Source: Enterovibrio norvegicus DSM 15893
GTDB taxonomy: Bacteria > Pseudomonadota > Gammaproteobacteria > Enterobacterales > Vibrionaceae
Assembly: GCF_900115495.1 (NCBI RefSeq)
Contig: NZ_FOWR01000034.1
Coordinates: 1 to 53,286, forward strand
Length of the DNA stretch: 53,286 bases
Direction of reading: 5' to 3'
Positions 38,497 to 47,051 of this stretch are shown one piece after another; position 1 is the stretch's first letter, and each line of letters starts with the position of its first letter. The notes below the pieces were generated by a model, which was given only the letters and a program-made list of their open reading frames with translations, was not told where the DNA came from and searched no databases. Made by a program: the position numbers and the translations under genes.

Positions 38497-38716
38497 CACT
38501 AGACGCTGAAATCATCTCGTGATCTGATCCAGCTCGCAAAGTCTACCAGATCGAACGGCTACTCTGTAACCGTCAAACCATGACATGCGATATACCCAAT
38601 AACCTCAAGATGAAGGGTTCAGTGCCTATCATTCGCTTCAATGTTGCGTGGTCTAGGTATATACCCACAGTAAAGCATTGTGCCATGCGAATGTCTCTAG
38701 CATGTGAACATTCTCC

Positions 38717-38738
38717 GTTTACACGGTTTCGTGTAAAC
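38717..38738. promoter_or_regulatory. inverted repeat, possible operator of nadB
   Basis: GTTTACAC-N6-GTGTAAAC is a perfect 8-bp inverted repeat, 91 bp upstream of the nadB start. A NadR box would be TGTTTA-N6-TAAACA; here the GTTTA/TAAAC arms are 12 bp apart, so that regulator is not supported. The palindrome is real but the binding protein is unknown. Confidence 0.5.
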
Positions 38739-38829
38739 TGGCTTGATATCTCAGAATAAATCACGCTGTCTCGGACGGACACAGGAAATGCGGGTGCCAA
38801 TTCGTTCGAGTGAAAGGAATACATAATCG

Positions 38830-40446
38830 ATGGGCAATCACCAAGAACATATTTGTGACGTGCTGGTTATAGGCAGCGGCGCAGCAGGACTTTCTTTGGC
38901 GCTTCACCTCGCGCCAACGCAAAAAGTCATGGTGTTAAGTAAAGGACCTCGAAACGAAGGCGCGACCTACTACGCGCAAGGCGGCATTGCTGCCGTTTTC
39001 GATGAAAGCGATTCCGTGGAATCACACGTTGAAGACACTCAAATTGCTGGCGACGGCATTTGTGACGAAGACGTGGTGACATTCATTGCTGAGAACGCAA
39101 AAGATTGTGTGCAGTGGCTCATTGATGGTGGCGTACCCTTCGACCGCGAAGAGAACGACAACGATGATTCGCCAAAGTACCACTTAACGCGAGAAGGTGG
39201 ACACAGTCACCGCCGTATTCTGCATGCTGCCGATGCCACAGGCATGGCGGTGCAAACATCACTTCAAGAAAACGTTCACCAACACCCAAACATTACCGTG
39301 CTTGAGCGCCACAACGCCCTTGACCTGATCACGCGTAAAAAAATTGGCATTTCTGGTGCGAACCGTGTGTTAGGTGCATATGTTTGGAACCGAGACCGAG
39401 AAGCGGTAGAAACAGTACGAGCGAAATTCGTGGTATTAGCCTCTGGCGGCGCATCCAAAGTTTACCAATACACCTCTAACCCTGACGTGTCTTCCGGCGA
39501 TGGTATTGCCATGGCATGGCGTTCAGGGTGCCGTGTCGCCAATCTAGAATTCAACCAATTCCACCCAACGTGCTTGTTTCACCCAGACGCACGTAACTTC
39601 TTGCTGACAGAAGCCCTGCGCGGCGAAGGCGCCTATTTGCGCCGGCCAGACGGTTCCCGTTTCATGCTTGATTTTGACGAGCGCGCGGAACTTGCCCCTC
39701 GTGATGTAGTGGCACGTGCTATCGACTACGAGATGAAGCGTTTGGGTGCAGATTGCATGTACATCGACATCAGCCATAAAGATCCTGAGTTTGTGTCCAA
39801 GCACTTCCCGACCATCCATGAAAAACTGCTGACTTTCGGGTTTGATTTAACCAAAGATGCCATTCCTATTGTGCCAGCCGCGCACTATACCTGTGGTGGC
39901 GTGATGGTAGACAGGAATGGTCAAACAGATCTAAGTGGTTTATATGCCATCGGTGAAGTCAGCTACACTGGCTTACACGGCTCAAACCGCATGGCGTCTA
40001 ATTCACTGCTCGAATGCGTGGTTTACGCGTGGGCAGCGGCGATGCACATTGGCGAACATGCGTCAGAAGCAGAAGTGCCACCTTCCCTCCCCCATTGGGA
40101 TGACAGCCTTGTTTGTTGCTCCGATGAAGAGGTGGTGATCCAGCACAACTGGCATGAATTACGCCTGTTTATGTGGGATTACGTGGGCATCGTGCGTTCG
40201 ACCAAGCGTCTTGAACGCGCACTTCGACGCATTGAATTGCTCAAGCAAGAAACCAATGAGTACTACAGCAACTTCCGTGTCTCTAACAACTTGTTGGAAC
40301 TGCGAAACTTGTTGCAAGTGGCTGAACTGATGGTGCGTTGTGCGATGGCGAGAAAAGAAAGCCGAGGACTGCACTACACCATCGATTATCCCGATAAGCT
40401 TGAAAACAGTGGTCCAACGATTTTGGTGCCTGACTTTCCTTGTTGA
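38830..40446 (+). CDS. nadB: L-aspartate oxidase
   Basis: NadB oxidises L-aspartate to iminoaspartate, the first step of de novo NAD synthesis, using FAD. The 538-residue protein has [13 protein letters not shown] (13-25), the [12 protein letters not shown] segment (about 53-64), [27 protein letters not shown] TEALRGEGA, and the C-terminal helical domain. ATG 38830 is preceded by AAAGGAA. It is the only nad gene here. The region upstream contains an inverted repeat that may control it. A bidirectional terminator follows. Confidence 0.97.
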   Translation: MGNHQEHICDVLVIGSGAAGLSLALHLAPTQKVMVLSKGPRNEGATYYAQGGIAAVFDESDSVESHVEDTQIAGDGICDEDVVTFIAENAKDCVQWLIDGGVPFDREENDNDDSPKYHLTREGGHSHRRILHAADATGMAVQTSLQENVHQHPNITVLERHNALDLITRKKIGISGANRVLGAYVWNRDREAVETVRAKFVVLASGGASKVYQYTSNPDVSSGDGIAMAWRSGCRVANLEFNQFHPTCLFHPDARNFLLTEALRGEGAYLRRPDGSRFMLDFDERAELAPRDVVARAIDYEMKRLGADCMYIDISHKDPEFVSKHFPTIHEKLLTFGFDLTKDAIPIVPAAHYTCGGVMVDRNGQTDLSGLYAIGEVSYTGLHGSNRMASNSLLECVVYAWAAAMHIGEHASEAEVPPSLPHWDDSLVCCSDEEVVIQHNWHELRLFMWDYVGIVRSTKRLERALRRIELLKQETNEYYSNFRVSNNLLELRNLLQVAELMVRCAMARKESRGLHYTIDYPDKLENSGPTILVPDFPC

Positions 40447-40497
40447 GCTTTTGAGTTGCCATGTTCCTAAAAGGTAAATGGCCAACGCCACGGTAGC

Positions 40498-40523
40498 AAA
40501 AAGCCCTCGAATGAGGGCTTTTT
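40498..40523. terminator. bidirectional terminator between nadB and the chemotaxis receptor gene
   Basis: AAAAAGCCCTC (40498-40508) and GAGGGCTTTTT (40513-40523) form a stem around GAAT. It serves nadB on the plus strand and the receptor gene on the minus strand (stop at 40560). Confidence 0.9.
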
Positions 40524-40559
40524 CATGTCTTGCTGACACATGCTAGTAACGGCTATCTC

Positions 40560-42368
40560 TTAAGATCGGAAGGCGGCAATCGAACGCTCCAGCTCTTCAC
40601 TTTGCTCCGCCACACGATAAGCAGCACGTGCGTTCTCACCTGTCGTTTCAGTATTTTTAGATGTGATGGTTTGAATAGAGTGCACATTCACGTTCACTTC
40701 TCTCGCCACCATGCTTTGCTCTTCAATTGCCGCCGCAATTTGCGTGCTCACATCCATGATCTGCTGCATATCGATGATGATGTTATCAAGTTCAGAAGCC
40801 GCATCTTCCACATAGTTGACCGACGTATTACTCTGGTCTTGGCATGTCGCGATACGCGCCACCACTTCATTGGTTTGCTGCTGAAGCGAAGTGATCATAT
40901 TGCCGATTTCTTCCGTCGATTTATGGGTACGCGTAGCAAGTGAGCGTACTTCATCCGCAACCACTGCAAAACCGCGCCCTTGCTCACCCGCACGTGCCGC
41001 TTCAATCGCCGCATTCAGCGCAAGCAAATTGGTTTGCTCTGAGATACCTTGGATAACATCCACCACACTGCCAATCTCTTGGGAAAGTGACACAAGGCTA
41101 TGAATATCAGTATTCGCCATGCCCAAACCGTCAGAGAGCGATACGATGGCATCACGCGTTGCTTGCACGGTTTTGTGCCCTTTCTGAGCACGGGACAGGC
41201 TTTGATCTGCGTTTGCAGCAGCAGATTCTGTGTTCGACGCAATTTCACGAATGGTTGCTTCCATCTCATTCACTGCCGTCGCCGCCATTTCAGCCTCTGA
41301 TTGCTGCTGATCAAGCGCGCGCTCCGCATCACTGCTTCTTGAACGCACATCTGATGCCGTTGCATTTAACGTGGTGATCGACACTTTCACACCAGCAATG
41401 AGCGTCTGACAATGCTGAAGCACGGTATTGAAATCTCTCGCCACCAAACCAATTTCATCATTGCTTGATTCATTGGCGCGAAGGGTGAGGTCTCGTTCTG
41501 ATGCTACTTTTTCCATGGTGTCTGTCAGCGTTTTCAAACGCTCTTGAATGTCTCGGTTTAACCATATGCAACACGCGATCAACAGAAGTGAAATCACCAC
41601 CAGCACACTGCCCGATGACACAATCAGACTTTTCTCTGAAGAGGACAATTCTTGGTTCAATTGTGTGCGCATTGAATCAAAGTCAGCTTCAACCTGATGG
41701 GTTTGACCACGAATGCTACCAAGTAAACCTGATTTATGGTTTAGCCCGACATCACGCTTTAATTGCATGTAACGCGTGACCAATGCCCGCTGCTCATCCA
41801 GCTTAGGCGCATTAGTGCGCGATGCCATTTCGTCCCATGATGAAAGGTACTCGTCAAAACGCGTTTCTGTTGTATCAGCAACCAACAAACGAGCAAGCGT
41901 TACCGCGTGCTCGATGTCTGCGTTATTGGGTTGATCTGAAAGCAGTGCGGCATTCACCTTAGTAAGCTCACCCCACGTCCCCGACTCACGACGCAAACCC
42001 AGTGTTTTATAACTGCTCGCCAATGTTTTAAAGCCATTGCTGTAGCTTTCCATGGCACGAGAAACAGCGCTCAATTGCGGTAAATCAAGGGATAATTTTT
42101 GCGCTTGTTGATTTAGCGTCTCTAGATTTTGATCAAATATCGCCACGTTATTGGCGAACTTATCCACGTACTTTTCATCCAATCGCGCTAAAAAGTCTTT
42201 CTCGTTACGCCTTAAATTCAATAAACGCACTTCTAGATCGGAGATGAGTGTTTGTTTGGTTTTGAGTTCAACCAACCTGTCAGAAGCCTGCCACCCTATG
42301 GTTGCAAACAGTATCAAGGACACAGCAGAGAATGCAGTAAGTGCGTAGAGCTTGGTTCTTATTTTCAT
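40560..42368 (-). CDS. methyl-accepting chemotaxis protein with HBM-type sensor domain
   Basis: The 602-residue receptor has membrane segments at about 7-27 and 248-270. A periplasmic region of about 220 residues begins with LRRNEKDFL, a signature of the helical bimodular (HBM) sensor domain of McpS and TorS type. A HAMP domain (about 271-325) and a long cytoplasmic signalling helical hairpin follow; its tip is [35 protein letters not shown] (written across about 440-475). HBM sensors of known receptors bind small organic acids, but the ligand here cannot be told. A near-perfect sigma-28 promoter lies upstream, so it belongs to the flagellar regulon. Confidence 0.93.
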   Translation of the reverse strand: MKIRTKLYALTAFSAVSLILFATIGWQASDRLVELKTKQTLISDLEVRLLNLRRNEKDFLARLDEKYVDKFANNVAIFDQNLETLNQQAQKLSLDLPQLSAVSRAMESYSNGFKTLASSYKTLGLRRESGTWGELTKVNAALLSDQPNNADIEHAVTLARLLVADTTETRFDEYLSSWDEMASRTNAPKLDEQRALVTRYMQLKRDVGLNHKSGLLGSIRGQTHQVEADFDSMRTQLNQELSSSEKSLIVSSGSVLVVISLLLIACCIWLNRDIQERLKTLTDTMEKVASERDLTLRANESSNDEIGLVARDFNTVLQHCQTLIAGVKVSITTLNATASDVRSRSSDAERALDQQQSEAEMAATAVNEMEATIREIASNTESAAANADQSLSRAQKGHKTVQATRDAIVSLSDGLGMANTDIHSLVSLSQEIGSVVDVIQGISEQTNLLALNAAIEAARAGEQGRGFAVVADEVRSLATRTHKSTEEIGNMITSLQQQTNEVVARIATCQDQSNTSVNYVEDAASELDNIIIDMQQIMDVSTQIAAAIEEQSMVAREVNVNVHSIQTITSKNTETTGENARAAYRVAEQSEELERSIAAFRS

Positions 42369-42426
42369 CGTGTGTCTTCCCTATAAACGTCTTTGGGCGC
42401 ATGAGTGTTCACAAACGCATTCCCAT

Positions 42427-42453
42427 TTATCGACAGAGTGAATGGTTTTTTTA
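42427..42453 (-). promoter_or_regulatory. sigma-28 (FliA) promoter of the chemotaxis receptor gene
   Basis: On the minus strand TAAA (42450-42453), a 15-bp spacer, and GTCGATAA (42427-42434) match the sigma-28 consensus TAAA-N15-GCCGATAA with one mismatch. The start codon is about 50-60 nt downstream at 42368. Confidence 0.85.
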
Positions 42454-42493
42454 GGGACGTTATACGATAAACGACAAGGTTATGAGATCGAAA

Positions 42494-42904
42494 TCACACC
42501 TTTATTGCCAAACATACCCGACTGAGGTGGCGATAGGTGGATTCGGAAAAGGCATCTTTAAAGAAAGGGAGTCGGCGTCGTTGCTGACCATTATGAAGAT
42601 CAATCACCATCAACCACCCACTAAGGAAGTGAACACGATGGACATGCCACACATGGCTATTCAGCAAACAACGGCCTTGAGTATCAAGTTGAAGCGTAGC
42701 GAGTTCTGTCGAAGACAATCGCCAAGAAAGACGGCGATACTCATTAGCAAGGAAGGGAATACAAAGCGCTTTGGCTTCAATAGGTAAGGCGCTGACGGAG
42801 AACAGAAGCACTCCCGTCAGCACAAATCCCACCACCACACAGCGTGAAAGCAAGCGGGATTGACCGATAGACGTATTAACGCAACTTGCTTCGGTTATGA
42901 GCAA
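42494..42904 (-). CDS. ygfX: YgfX/CptA-family inner membrane protein
   Basis: A 136-residue protein with a hydrophobic segment near 22-42 and the C-terminal motif RRLPFFKDAFSESTYRHL (about 110-127), which is the YgfX family end. In E. coli YgfX pairs with SdhE/YgfY. The frame starts at TTG 42904 and overlaps sdhE by 29 bp, as this gene pair does elsewhere. The first residues are uncertain because no ATG is available. Function is debated: a toxin-like effect on cell division has been reported, but the role with SdhE in flavinylation is unclear. Confidence 0.75.
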   Translation of the reverse strand: MLITEASCVNTSIGQSRLLSRCVVVGFVLTGVLLFSVSALPIEAKALCIPFLANEYRRLSWRLSSTELATLQLDTQGRCLLNSHVWHVHRVHFLSGWLMVIDLHNGQQRRRLPFFKDAFSESTYRHLSRVCLAIKV

Positions 42905-43136
42905 TGATCTTGTCCGTCATCGCTGACAACACGGGTGATTCACTGCGTGTGTGTCCCATTAACCATGTAAATAAGTCAGGGTCATCACACTCAAGTAAAG
43001 CAACGAAATCTCGTTTTTCGGCTTCAGTCAAATCATCAAAACACTCTTCAAAGAAAGGCATAATGATAACGTCCAATTCCAACATACCGCGACGGCATGC
43101 CCATTTGACCCGCGCTTTATCTTCTGCGGTCAGCAT
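42876..43136 (-). CDS. sdhE: FAD assembly factor SdhE
   Basis: SdhE promotes covalent attachment of FAD to succinate dehydrogenase. The 86-residue protein starts at ATG 43136 because GAGG lies a few bases upstream and MLTAEDKARVKWACRRGMLELD is the family's N-terminus; a longer frame to 43220 adds 28 unlike residues. Motif RRGMLELDVIIMPF (about 15-28) contains the RGxxE core. It is the first gene of sdhE-ygfX and is divergent from ygfZ, as in E. coli. Confidence 0.93.
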   Translation of the reverse strand: MLTAEDKARVKWACRRGMLELDVIIMPFFEECFDDLTEAEKRDFVALLECDDPDLFTWLMGHTRSESPVLSAMTDKIIAHNRSKLR

Positions 43137-43339
43137 GATTACCTCGTTAAACATCAATAAAAATTCTGACACAAATAGTATCAGTGCCTTGCGCGCGGCG
43201 CTATTTCCATTATCAGACACCTTTAGACCTTGTGATCTAGTTAACTCACCCTCACTTAAAAAGTTAGAAGATGTAAAGTGCTGACTTTACGCCATGGCAG
43301 CATTAACATAACAGCATTGAAAATGAAGCGAGAAATACC

Positions 43340-44317
43340 ATGACAAACTGGTACCAACAGCACGACTTCCCACGCCTGCCACTTTCTCCGGACAGCGAGT
43401 TACCAGCACTGTCAGTGATCGCGCTTGATACGCTCACGCTGATCATCGCAAAAGGTGATGACACCATCAGTTACCTTCAAGGTCAGCTAACGTGTGATTT
43501 GGTTTCACTCGATAAAACCGCGTCAACCCTTGCAGCACACTGTGATGCAAAAGGTAAGGTGTGGTCTGCACTGCGAATGTTCCACCATCTAGATGGTATT
43601 GCTTATACCCAGCCTTCTTCTATCGCAGAAAAGCAGCTTACCGAAATTAAAAAATACGGCATTTTTTCTAAGGTGACGTTTGAAACAAGCGAACTGGTAT
43701 TGCTCGGCATAGCCGGTGAGAAAGCCGATAACGCCATGCTCTCTCGTTACATTGGTGACGGTGATGTGCGCGCAACGCAAACCGGCACCGCCGTTCGCCT
43801 TGCGCCAAACCGTTGGATGTTGGCCATTGAGGCATCTGAAGCGGACCAATTGTTGTCAGAGCTTGGCGATCGCGCAACGTTAAGCGATGCAGCCCTGTGG
43901 GATCTGCTAGAGCTTCGTGCTGCAATCCCTGCCCTTTCAGCGTCAACCTCCAGCGAGTTCATTCCTCAGTCATTGAACCTACAAGCGTTGGATGCCATCA
44001 GCTTTAAGAAAGGGTGTTACACCGGCCAAGAAACCGTGGCGCGCGCTAAATACCGTGGCATCAACAAACGCGCGACCTACTTACTGCAAGGTGAAGCAAG
44101 CACTGCACCGAAAGCAGGTGATGCAATGGAGCGAAGCGTGGGGGAAAACTGGCGTTCAGGCGGCACGATTTTGTCTGGCTATCAGTTCGACAATGGTCAA
44201 GCATTGGCTCTGGTTGTTATGCCAAACAACCTCGACGATGACACCCAATTCCGCCTTGCTGATGCATCGGAGATTTGGCAGAAATTGCCGCTGCCGTACA
44301 GTCTAGAAGACGCGTAA
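43340..44317 (+). CDS. ygfZ: tRNA-modifying, folate-binding protein YgfZ
   Basis: YgfZ is a folate-dependent protein needed for the maintenance of some Fe-S enzymes. The 325-residue protein is the same length as the E. coli one. The conserved signature KGCYTGQETVARAKYRG has the essential cysteine C226. It has a GcvT-like fold with YLQGQLTCD near residues 45-55. It starts 203 bp from sdhE on the other strand. A second gene, of the YbaK family, begins 36 bp after its stop. Confidence 0.95.
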   Translation: MTNWYQQHDFPRLPLSPDSELPALSVIALDTLTLIIAKGDDTISYLQGQLTCDLVSLDKTASTLAAHCDAKGKVWSALRMFHHLDGIAYTQPSSIAEKQLTEIKKYGIFSKVTFETSELVLLGIAGEKADNAMLSRYIGDGDVRATQTGTAVRLAPNRWMLAIEASEADQLLSELGDRATLSDAALWDLLELRAAIPALSASTSSEFIPQSLNLQALDAISFKKGCYTGQETVARAKYRGINKRATYLLQGEASTAPKAGDAMERSVGENWRSGGTILSGYQFDNGQALALVVMPNNLDDDTQFRLADASEIWQKLPLPYSLEDA

Positions 44318-44352
44318 TCGACAGACCAACCTAGAGAGTTCACGGTTTTAGA

Positions 44353-44835
44353 ATGACAGATTTTGATACACCGATTTTATCTGTGCTTCGCTATCACGAG
44401 ATTGCACACCGCATTTTGCCTCATGAAACAGAAGCAACCACCATTGCCGATGCCGCGCAACAGCGCGGTGTTGACCCTCGCCAAATGGTGAAGTCCATGT
44501 TGATGAAAGACATGGGTGGCAACATCGTGTTGGCGTGTGTTCCGGGAACATCATCGGTTGATCCAAACAAAGTCCGCGACGTCATGGGGCTTAGACGCAT
44601 GACCTGTGTTGAGAGCAAACACGTTATTTCCATGACAGGCTATGCGCCAGGCATGGTCACGCCCGTAGCAGTCAATCAGATGTACCCCATCATCTTTGAT
44701 GCGGCACTAAGCGAGTGTGAGCTGATCAACATCAGCAGCGGTTCGCCCATGGCGGGCGTGGAAATGGCTTATCAAGATCTTGTCGAGTTGTGCACCCCAA
44801 TCGTTGCAGACATTCGCCGAGAAGACGCGAGCTAA
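44353..44835 (+). CDS. YbaK/EbsC-family aminoacyl-tRNA editing protein
   Basis: The 160-residue protein fits the YbaK/ProX editing fold, with VKSMLMKDMGGNIVLACVPG (about 45-65) as the lysine-containing active-site segment and SSGSPMAGVEM near the end as the substrate loop. Members deacylate mis-charged tRNAs, for example Cys-tRNA(Pro). Whether this one edits a tRNA or has another role is unclear. It begins 36 bp after ygfZ and ends 7 bp before the LysR-type gene. Confidence 0.85.
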   Translation: MTDFDTPILSVLRYHEIAHRILPHETEATTIADAAQQRGVDPRQMVKSMLMKDMGGNIVLACVPGTSSVDPNKVRDVMGLRRMTCVESKHVISMTGYAPGMVTPVAVNQMYPIIFDAALSECELINISSGSPMAGVEMAYQDLVELCTPIVADIRREDAS

Positions 44836-44841
44836 CCCTGT

Positions 44842-45777
44842 ATGAAACAGGTAAATTGGCGCAGTGTTGACCTTAACTTGTTGGTCGCATTCTCTGCGTT
44901 GATGGAATCACGCAGCGTGACTCGCGCGGCTGAAAAGTTATCTATCGGCCAATCGGCAATGAGCCACAACCTGTCTCGCTTACGCACCTTGCTTGATGAC
45001 CCTTTGTTTCATCGGCAAGGAAATGAAATGCTCCCGACGACCCGAGCGTTAGAACTCGTACCTGTTGTCGAACAGCTTCTTGAAACCATCGCCAGCGACA
45101 TATTGACGCCAGTACGTTTTGAACCCGAGCACTATGATGGGCCAGTTCGCATCGGGCTGACCGATTACGCCGAACTGGTTTTTGCACCAGTGCTTTTTGA
45201 TGAATTTCGCCGCCAAGCGCCACATTGCCAGTTAAGTTGTCGCCCTATTGATCGCGTGAATTATCGCGAAGCGCTTAAATCGGATCATGTTGACGTGGTG
45301 TTAGGGGCAGTAGAGCCGCAGGATACGGCGCTTATCATGGAAGATTTATACACAGAGCGACATGTCTGCCTGTTTGATCCGCACTCTACCGGCCTCTCTA
45401 GCCCTCTAAGCTTAGAGAGCTACACATCAACACCTCATGCCCTTGTGACCGTTGATGGTCAACTCAGCAGCCCTGTGGATGACACATTGCGTGCCTTAGG
45501 GTGTGACCGACAGGTTGTCATGGGTTCACAACGCTTCCTCACGGTGAGGCATTTGCTCTCCGGCCGCAACCTACTCTGCACCGTTGCCGAATTGATGGCA
45601 AAACTCGAAATGTTCAACGACACTTTGGCAATCAGCCCAGCCCCCGTCAACGTCAGCGATTTCGTTATCCGTCAGATTTGGCACAAGAAACACGACAATA
45701 ACGCGAAGAATACGTGGATCCGCCAAACCATTCAGCGCACTGTCATCCAGCAAGTGGCAGATTTACGTGCTAGATAA
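44842..45777 (+). CDS. LysR-type transcriptional regulator
   Basis: A 311-residue LysR regulator. The N-terminal winged helix-turn-helix (about 8-66) has FSALMESRSVTRAAEKLSIGQSAMSHNLSRLR, written in part here. The effector-binding domain (about 95-295) is a periplasmic-binding-protein fold with GLTDYAELVFAPVL and an RMTLS-like core. It lies only 7 bp after the YbaK-family gene and on the same strand, so it is probably in that operon. Its targets are unknown from sequence. Confidence 0.92.
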   Translation: MKQVNWRSVDLNLLVAFSALMESRSVTRAAEKLSIGQSAMSHNLSRLRTLLDDPLFHRQGNEMLPTTRALELVPVVEQLLETIASDILTPVRFEPEHYDGPVRIGLTDYAELVFAPVLFDEFRRQAPHCQLSCRPIDRVNYREALKSDHVDVVLGAVEPQDTALIMEDLYTERHVCLFDPHSTGLSSPLSLESYTSTPHALVTVDGQLSSPVDDTLRALGCDRQVVMGSQRFLTVRHLLSGRNLLCTVAELMAKLEMFNDTLAISPAPVNVSDFVIRQIWHKKHDNNAKNTWIRQTIQRTVIQQVADLRAR

Positions 45778-45869
45778 TACAACGCCTGTCTAACTTTCTG
45801 GAATGTGACCAATCGCTTATTCGTACAAGTCTTTCTATTTTTCTTGGGCTAAGTGCCTTGTATGTCACA

Positions 45870-45896
45870 TTGTAGTCATCACTGCATCGTTATAAT
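45870..45896 (+). promoter_or_regulatory. sigma-70-like promoter of the small gene at 45994
   Basis: A perfect TATAAT (45891-45896) is preceded by TTGTAG (45870-45875), spacer 15 bp, slightly short. It gives a leader of about 90 nt with two small hairpins (TGCAGA/TCTGCA and GTGCC/GGCAC) in front of the small gene. Confidence 0.5.
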
Positions 45897-45993
45897 GCCG
45901 CCCGCCAAAAATGCAGAATCTTACTCTGCACTTTAAGCGGTTGGCTAGCAGTGCCGTGAGGCACGGACATAAAAACGAAAAAGGAATTACGTA

Positions 45994-46197
45994 ATGCGGA
46001 TGTTTAATCGTTATGTCCCTACCATGATAGCTAAACACGTCTACCGTTTGTTTCAAGGACGCATTTATATCGACGGTCGAGGAGATTTCGAATTTCATCA
46101 GGGAATGGTGCAAGCACAGTCTAATGCAGACATTGAGCACTACCGCACGGTCAGTGAAATCAATGCTGAAATTAAACGTCTGAAACAGCAGCACTAG
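45994..46197 (+). CDS. small basic protein, 67 residues, unknown function
   Basis: A 67-codon frame starts at ATG 45994, right after AAAAAGGAATTACGTA (good ribosome site). It encodes a soluble basic protein with aromatic-rich segments (KHVYRLFQGRIYIDGRGDF) and a charged helical C-terminal part (SEINAEIKRLKQQH). A promoter with a perfect -10 box lies upstream and a strong terminator lies 50 bp downstream, so it looks like a real monocistronic gene. I recognise no family or function. Confidence 0.7.
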   Translation: MRMFNRYVPTMIAKHVYRLFQGRIYIDGRGDFEFHQGMVQAQSNADIEHYRTVSEINAEIKRLKQQH

Positions 46198-46246
46198 GGG
46201 CGCGGAGCGCCAAACTTTGAGTGTCCATTTGGACACATCGCTTGAT

Positions 46247-46279
46247 CAAAAACACCGCGGAGCCCGCGGTGTTTTTTTA
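46247..46279. terminator. bidirectional terminator between the small gene and gcvH
   Basis: AACACCGCGG (46251-46260) pairs with CCGCGGTGTT (46264-46273) around a three-base loop, with A's before and a seven-T run after. It ends the small gene on the plus strand and gcvH (stop at 46296) on the minus strand. Confidence 0.9.
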
Positions 46280-46295
46280 TTCCAAGAAAACAAAC

Positions 46296-46691
46296 TTATT
46301 CGTCGTCTTCTTCAATCGCATCAGTGTACGCTTCAGCATCCATCAACTCATCAAGTTCTGAACTATCAGAGATGCGGATCTGGAACAGCCAACCATCGCC
46401 GTATGGGTCAGAGTTAACCAATTCAGGCGAACCGTCCAAATCTTCGTTCACTGCAACGATTTCGCCCGTCAGTGGTGTGTATATATCCGATGCTGCTTTA
46501 ACTGACTCTGCAACGGCACAATCATCGCCCGCATCAACCGTGTCACCAACGTCGGGCAAATCAACGAACACCATATCGCCAAGTAGGGCCTGTGCATGGT
46601 CTGAAATTCCCACAGAATATACGCCGTCACCTTCTGGTCGTACCCACTCGTGAGAGGCCGTAAATTTCAGCTCAGATGGGATATTGCTCAT
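46296..46691 (-). CDS. gcvH: glycine cleavage system H protein
   Basis: GcvH carries the lipoyl group that shuttles the aminomethyl intermediate between the P, T and L proteins of the glycine cleavage system. The 131-residue protein has the lipoylated lysine K65 in [13 protein letters not shown] and the family start FTASHEW. AAGGAAT upstream is a good ribosome site. Here it stands alone: no gcvT or gcvP is adjacent within the window. Its 300-nt leader is unexplained. Confidence 0.96.
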   Translation of the reverse strand: MSNIPSELKFTASHEWVRPEGDGVYSVGISDHAQALLGDMVFVDLPDVGDTVDAGDDCAVAESVKAASDIYTPLTGEIVAVNEDLDGSPELVNSDPYGDGWLFQIRISDSSELDELMDAEAYTDAIEEDDE

Positions 46692-46990
46692 AAATCAAAT
46701 TCCTTCTATGTAAACGCGCTGCTATCTCTTAACTGTGTGCCGTCGACGATCCCACCACATCAAAGTCATGCTTGATGATCAAGCTCAACACTTCAAACGG
46801 AAGCCTATACCTCAAAGAAGCTAGGGACATCACCTCAGATACGCAAATTAGGAAAGCCTTCGCGTCTACGCAAGAAAATTCCTCAGCGCGCCCTCAATTG
46901 TTTTAACTCGATCAAGGGTTAATCCCTCAAAGCACCACTGGAGCAACAAACCCATAATGTTTACACACACCACCTCTACGTAAAGACCAG
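46692..46990 (-). other. long gcvH leader with a 33-codon frame
   Basis: About 300 nt separate the mscS-type gene terminator from gcvH. On the minus strand it contains a 33-codon frame (46729-46830, starting at ATG 46830, ending SSTAHS) whose frame is open upstream to about 46893. There is also a 15-bp palindrome (GCTTGAT-N1-ATCAAGC, 46770-46784). The frame ends 37 bp before gcvH. I do not find the glycine riboswitch core. The region could be a leader peptide, a structured RNA, or a decayed gene; I cannot decide. Confidence 0.45.
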
Positions 46991-46992
46991 AC

Positions 46993-47031
46993 AAAAAAAC
47001 GCCAGCCTCCCAAAGAGGAAGCTGGCGTTTT
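46993..47031 (-). terminator. terminator of the first mscS-type gene
   Basis: AACGCCAGC (46999-47007) and GCTGGCGTT (47021-47029), with a 13-nt loop that can pair further. On the minus strand the stem is followed by six or more T's (A's near 46993-46999). It follows the mscS-type gene that stops at 47052. Confidence 0.85.
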
Positions 47032-47051
47032 CCTAGGAAAAACAGACTACA

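Larger units (their letters stand above)
38298..38829. other. intergenic region between rpoE and nadB, 532 bp
   Basis: The divergent gap holds the sigma-E promoter (38469-38496) and the nadB inverted repeat (38717-38738). It also holds a stretch at 38590-38612 (TATACCCAATAACC onward) that I recall as a recurring intergenic sequence in vibrios, though I could not verify this. An 83-codon minus-strand frame at 38573-38824 covers the nadB promoter and has no family-like features, so I do not call a gene there. Confidence 0.5.

Noticed and set aside
38717-38738. NadR box
   Set aside because: The arm spacing is 12 bp between GTTTA and TAAAC rather than 6.
38573-38824. 83-codon minus-strand frame upstream of nadB
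   Set aside because: It covers the promoter and palindrome region; composition does not look coding and no ribosome site is seen.
42482-42787. 101-codon plus-strand frame
   Set aside because: Antisense to ygfX, which has the family C-terminal motif.
45865-46236. 123-codon minus-strand frame
   Set aside because: Antisense to the better-supported 67-codon gene and its promoter.
46692-46990. Glycine riboswitch in front of gcvH
   Set aside because: The conserved core motifs of the glycine aptamer are not visible on the minus strand.
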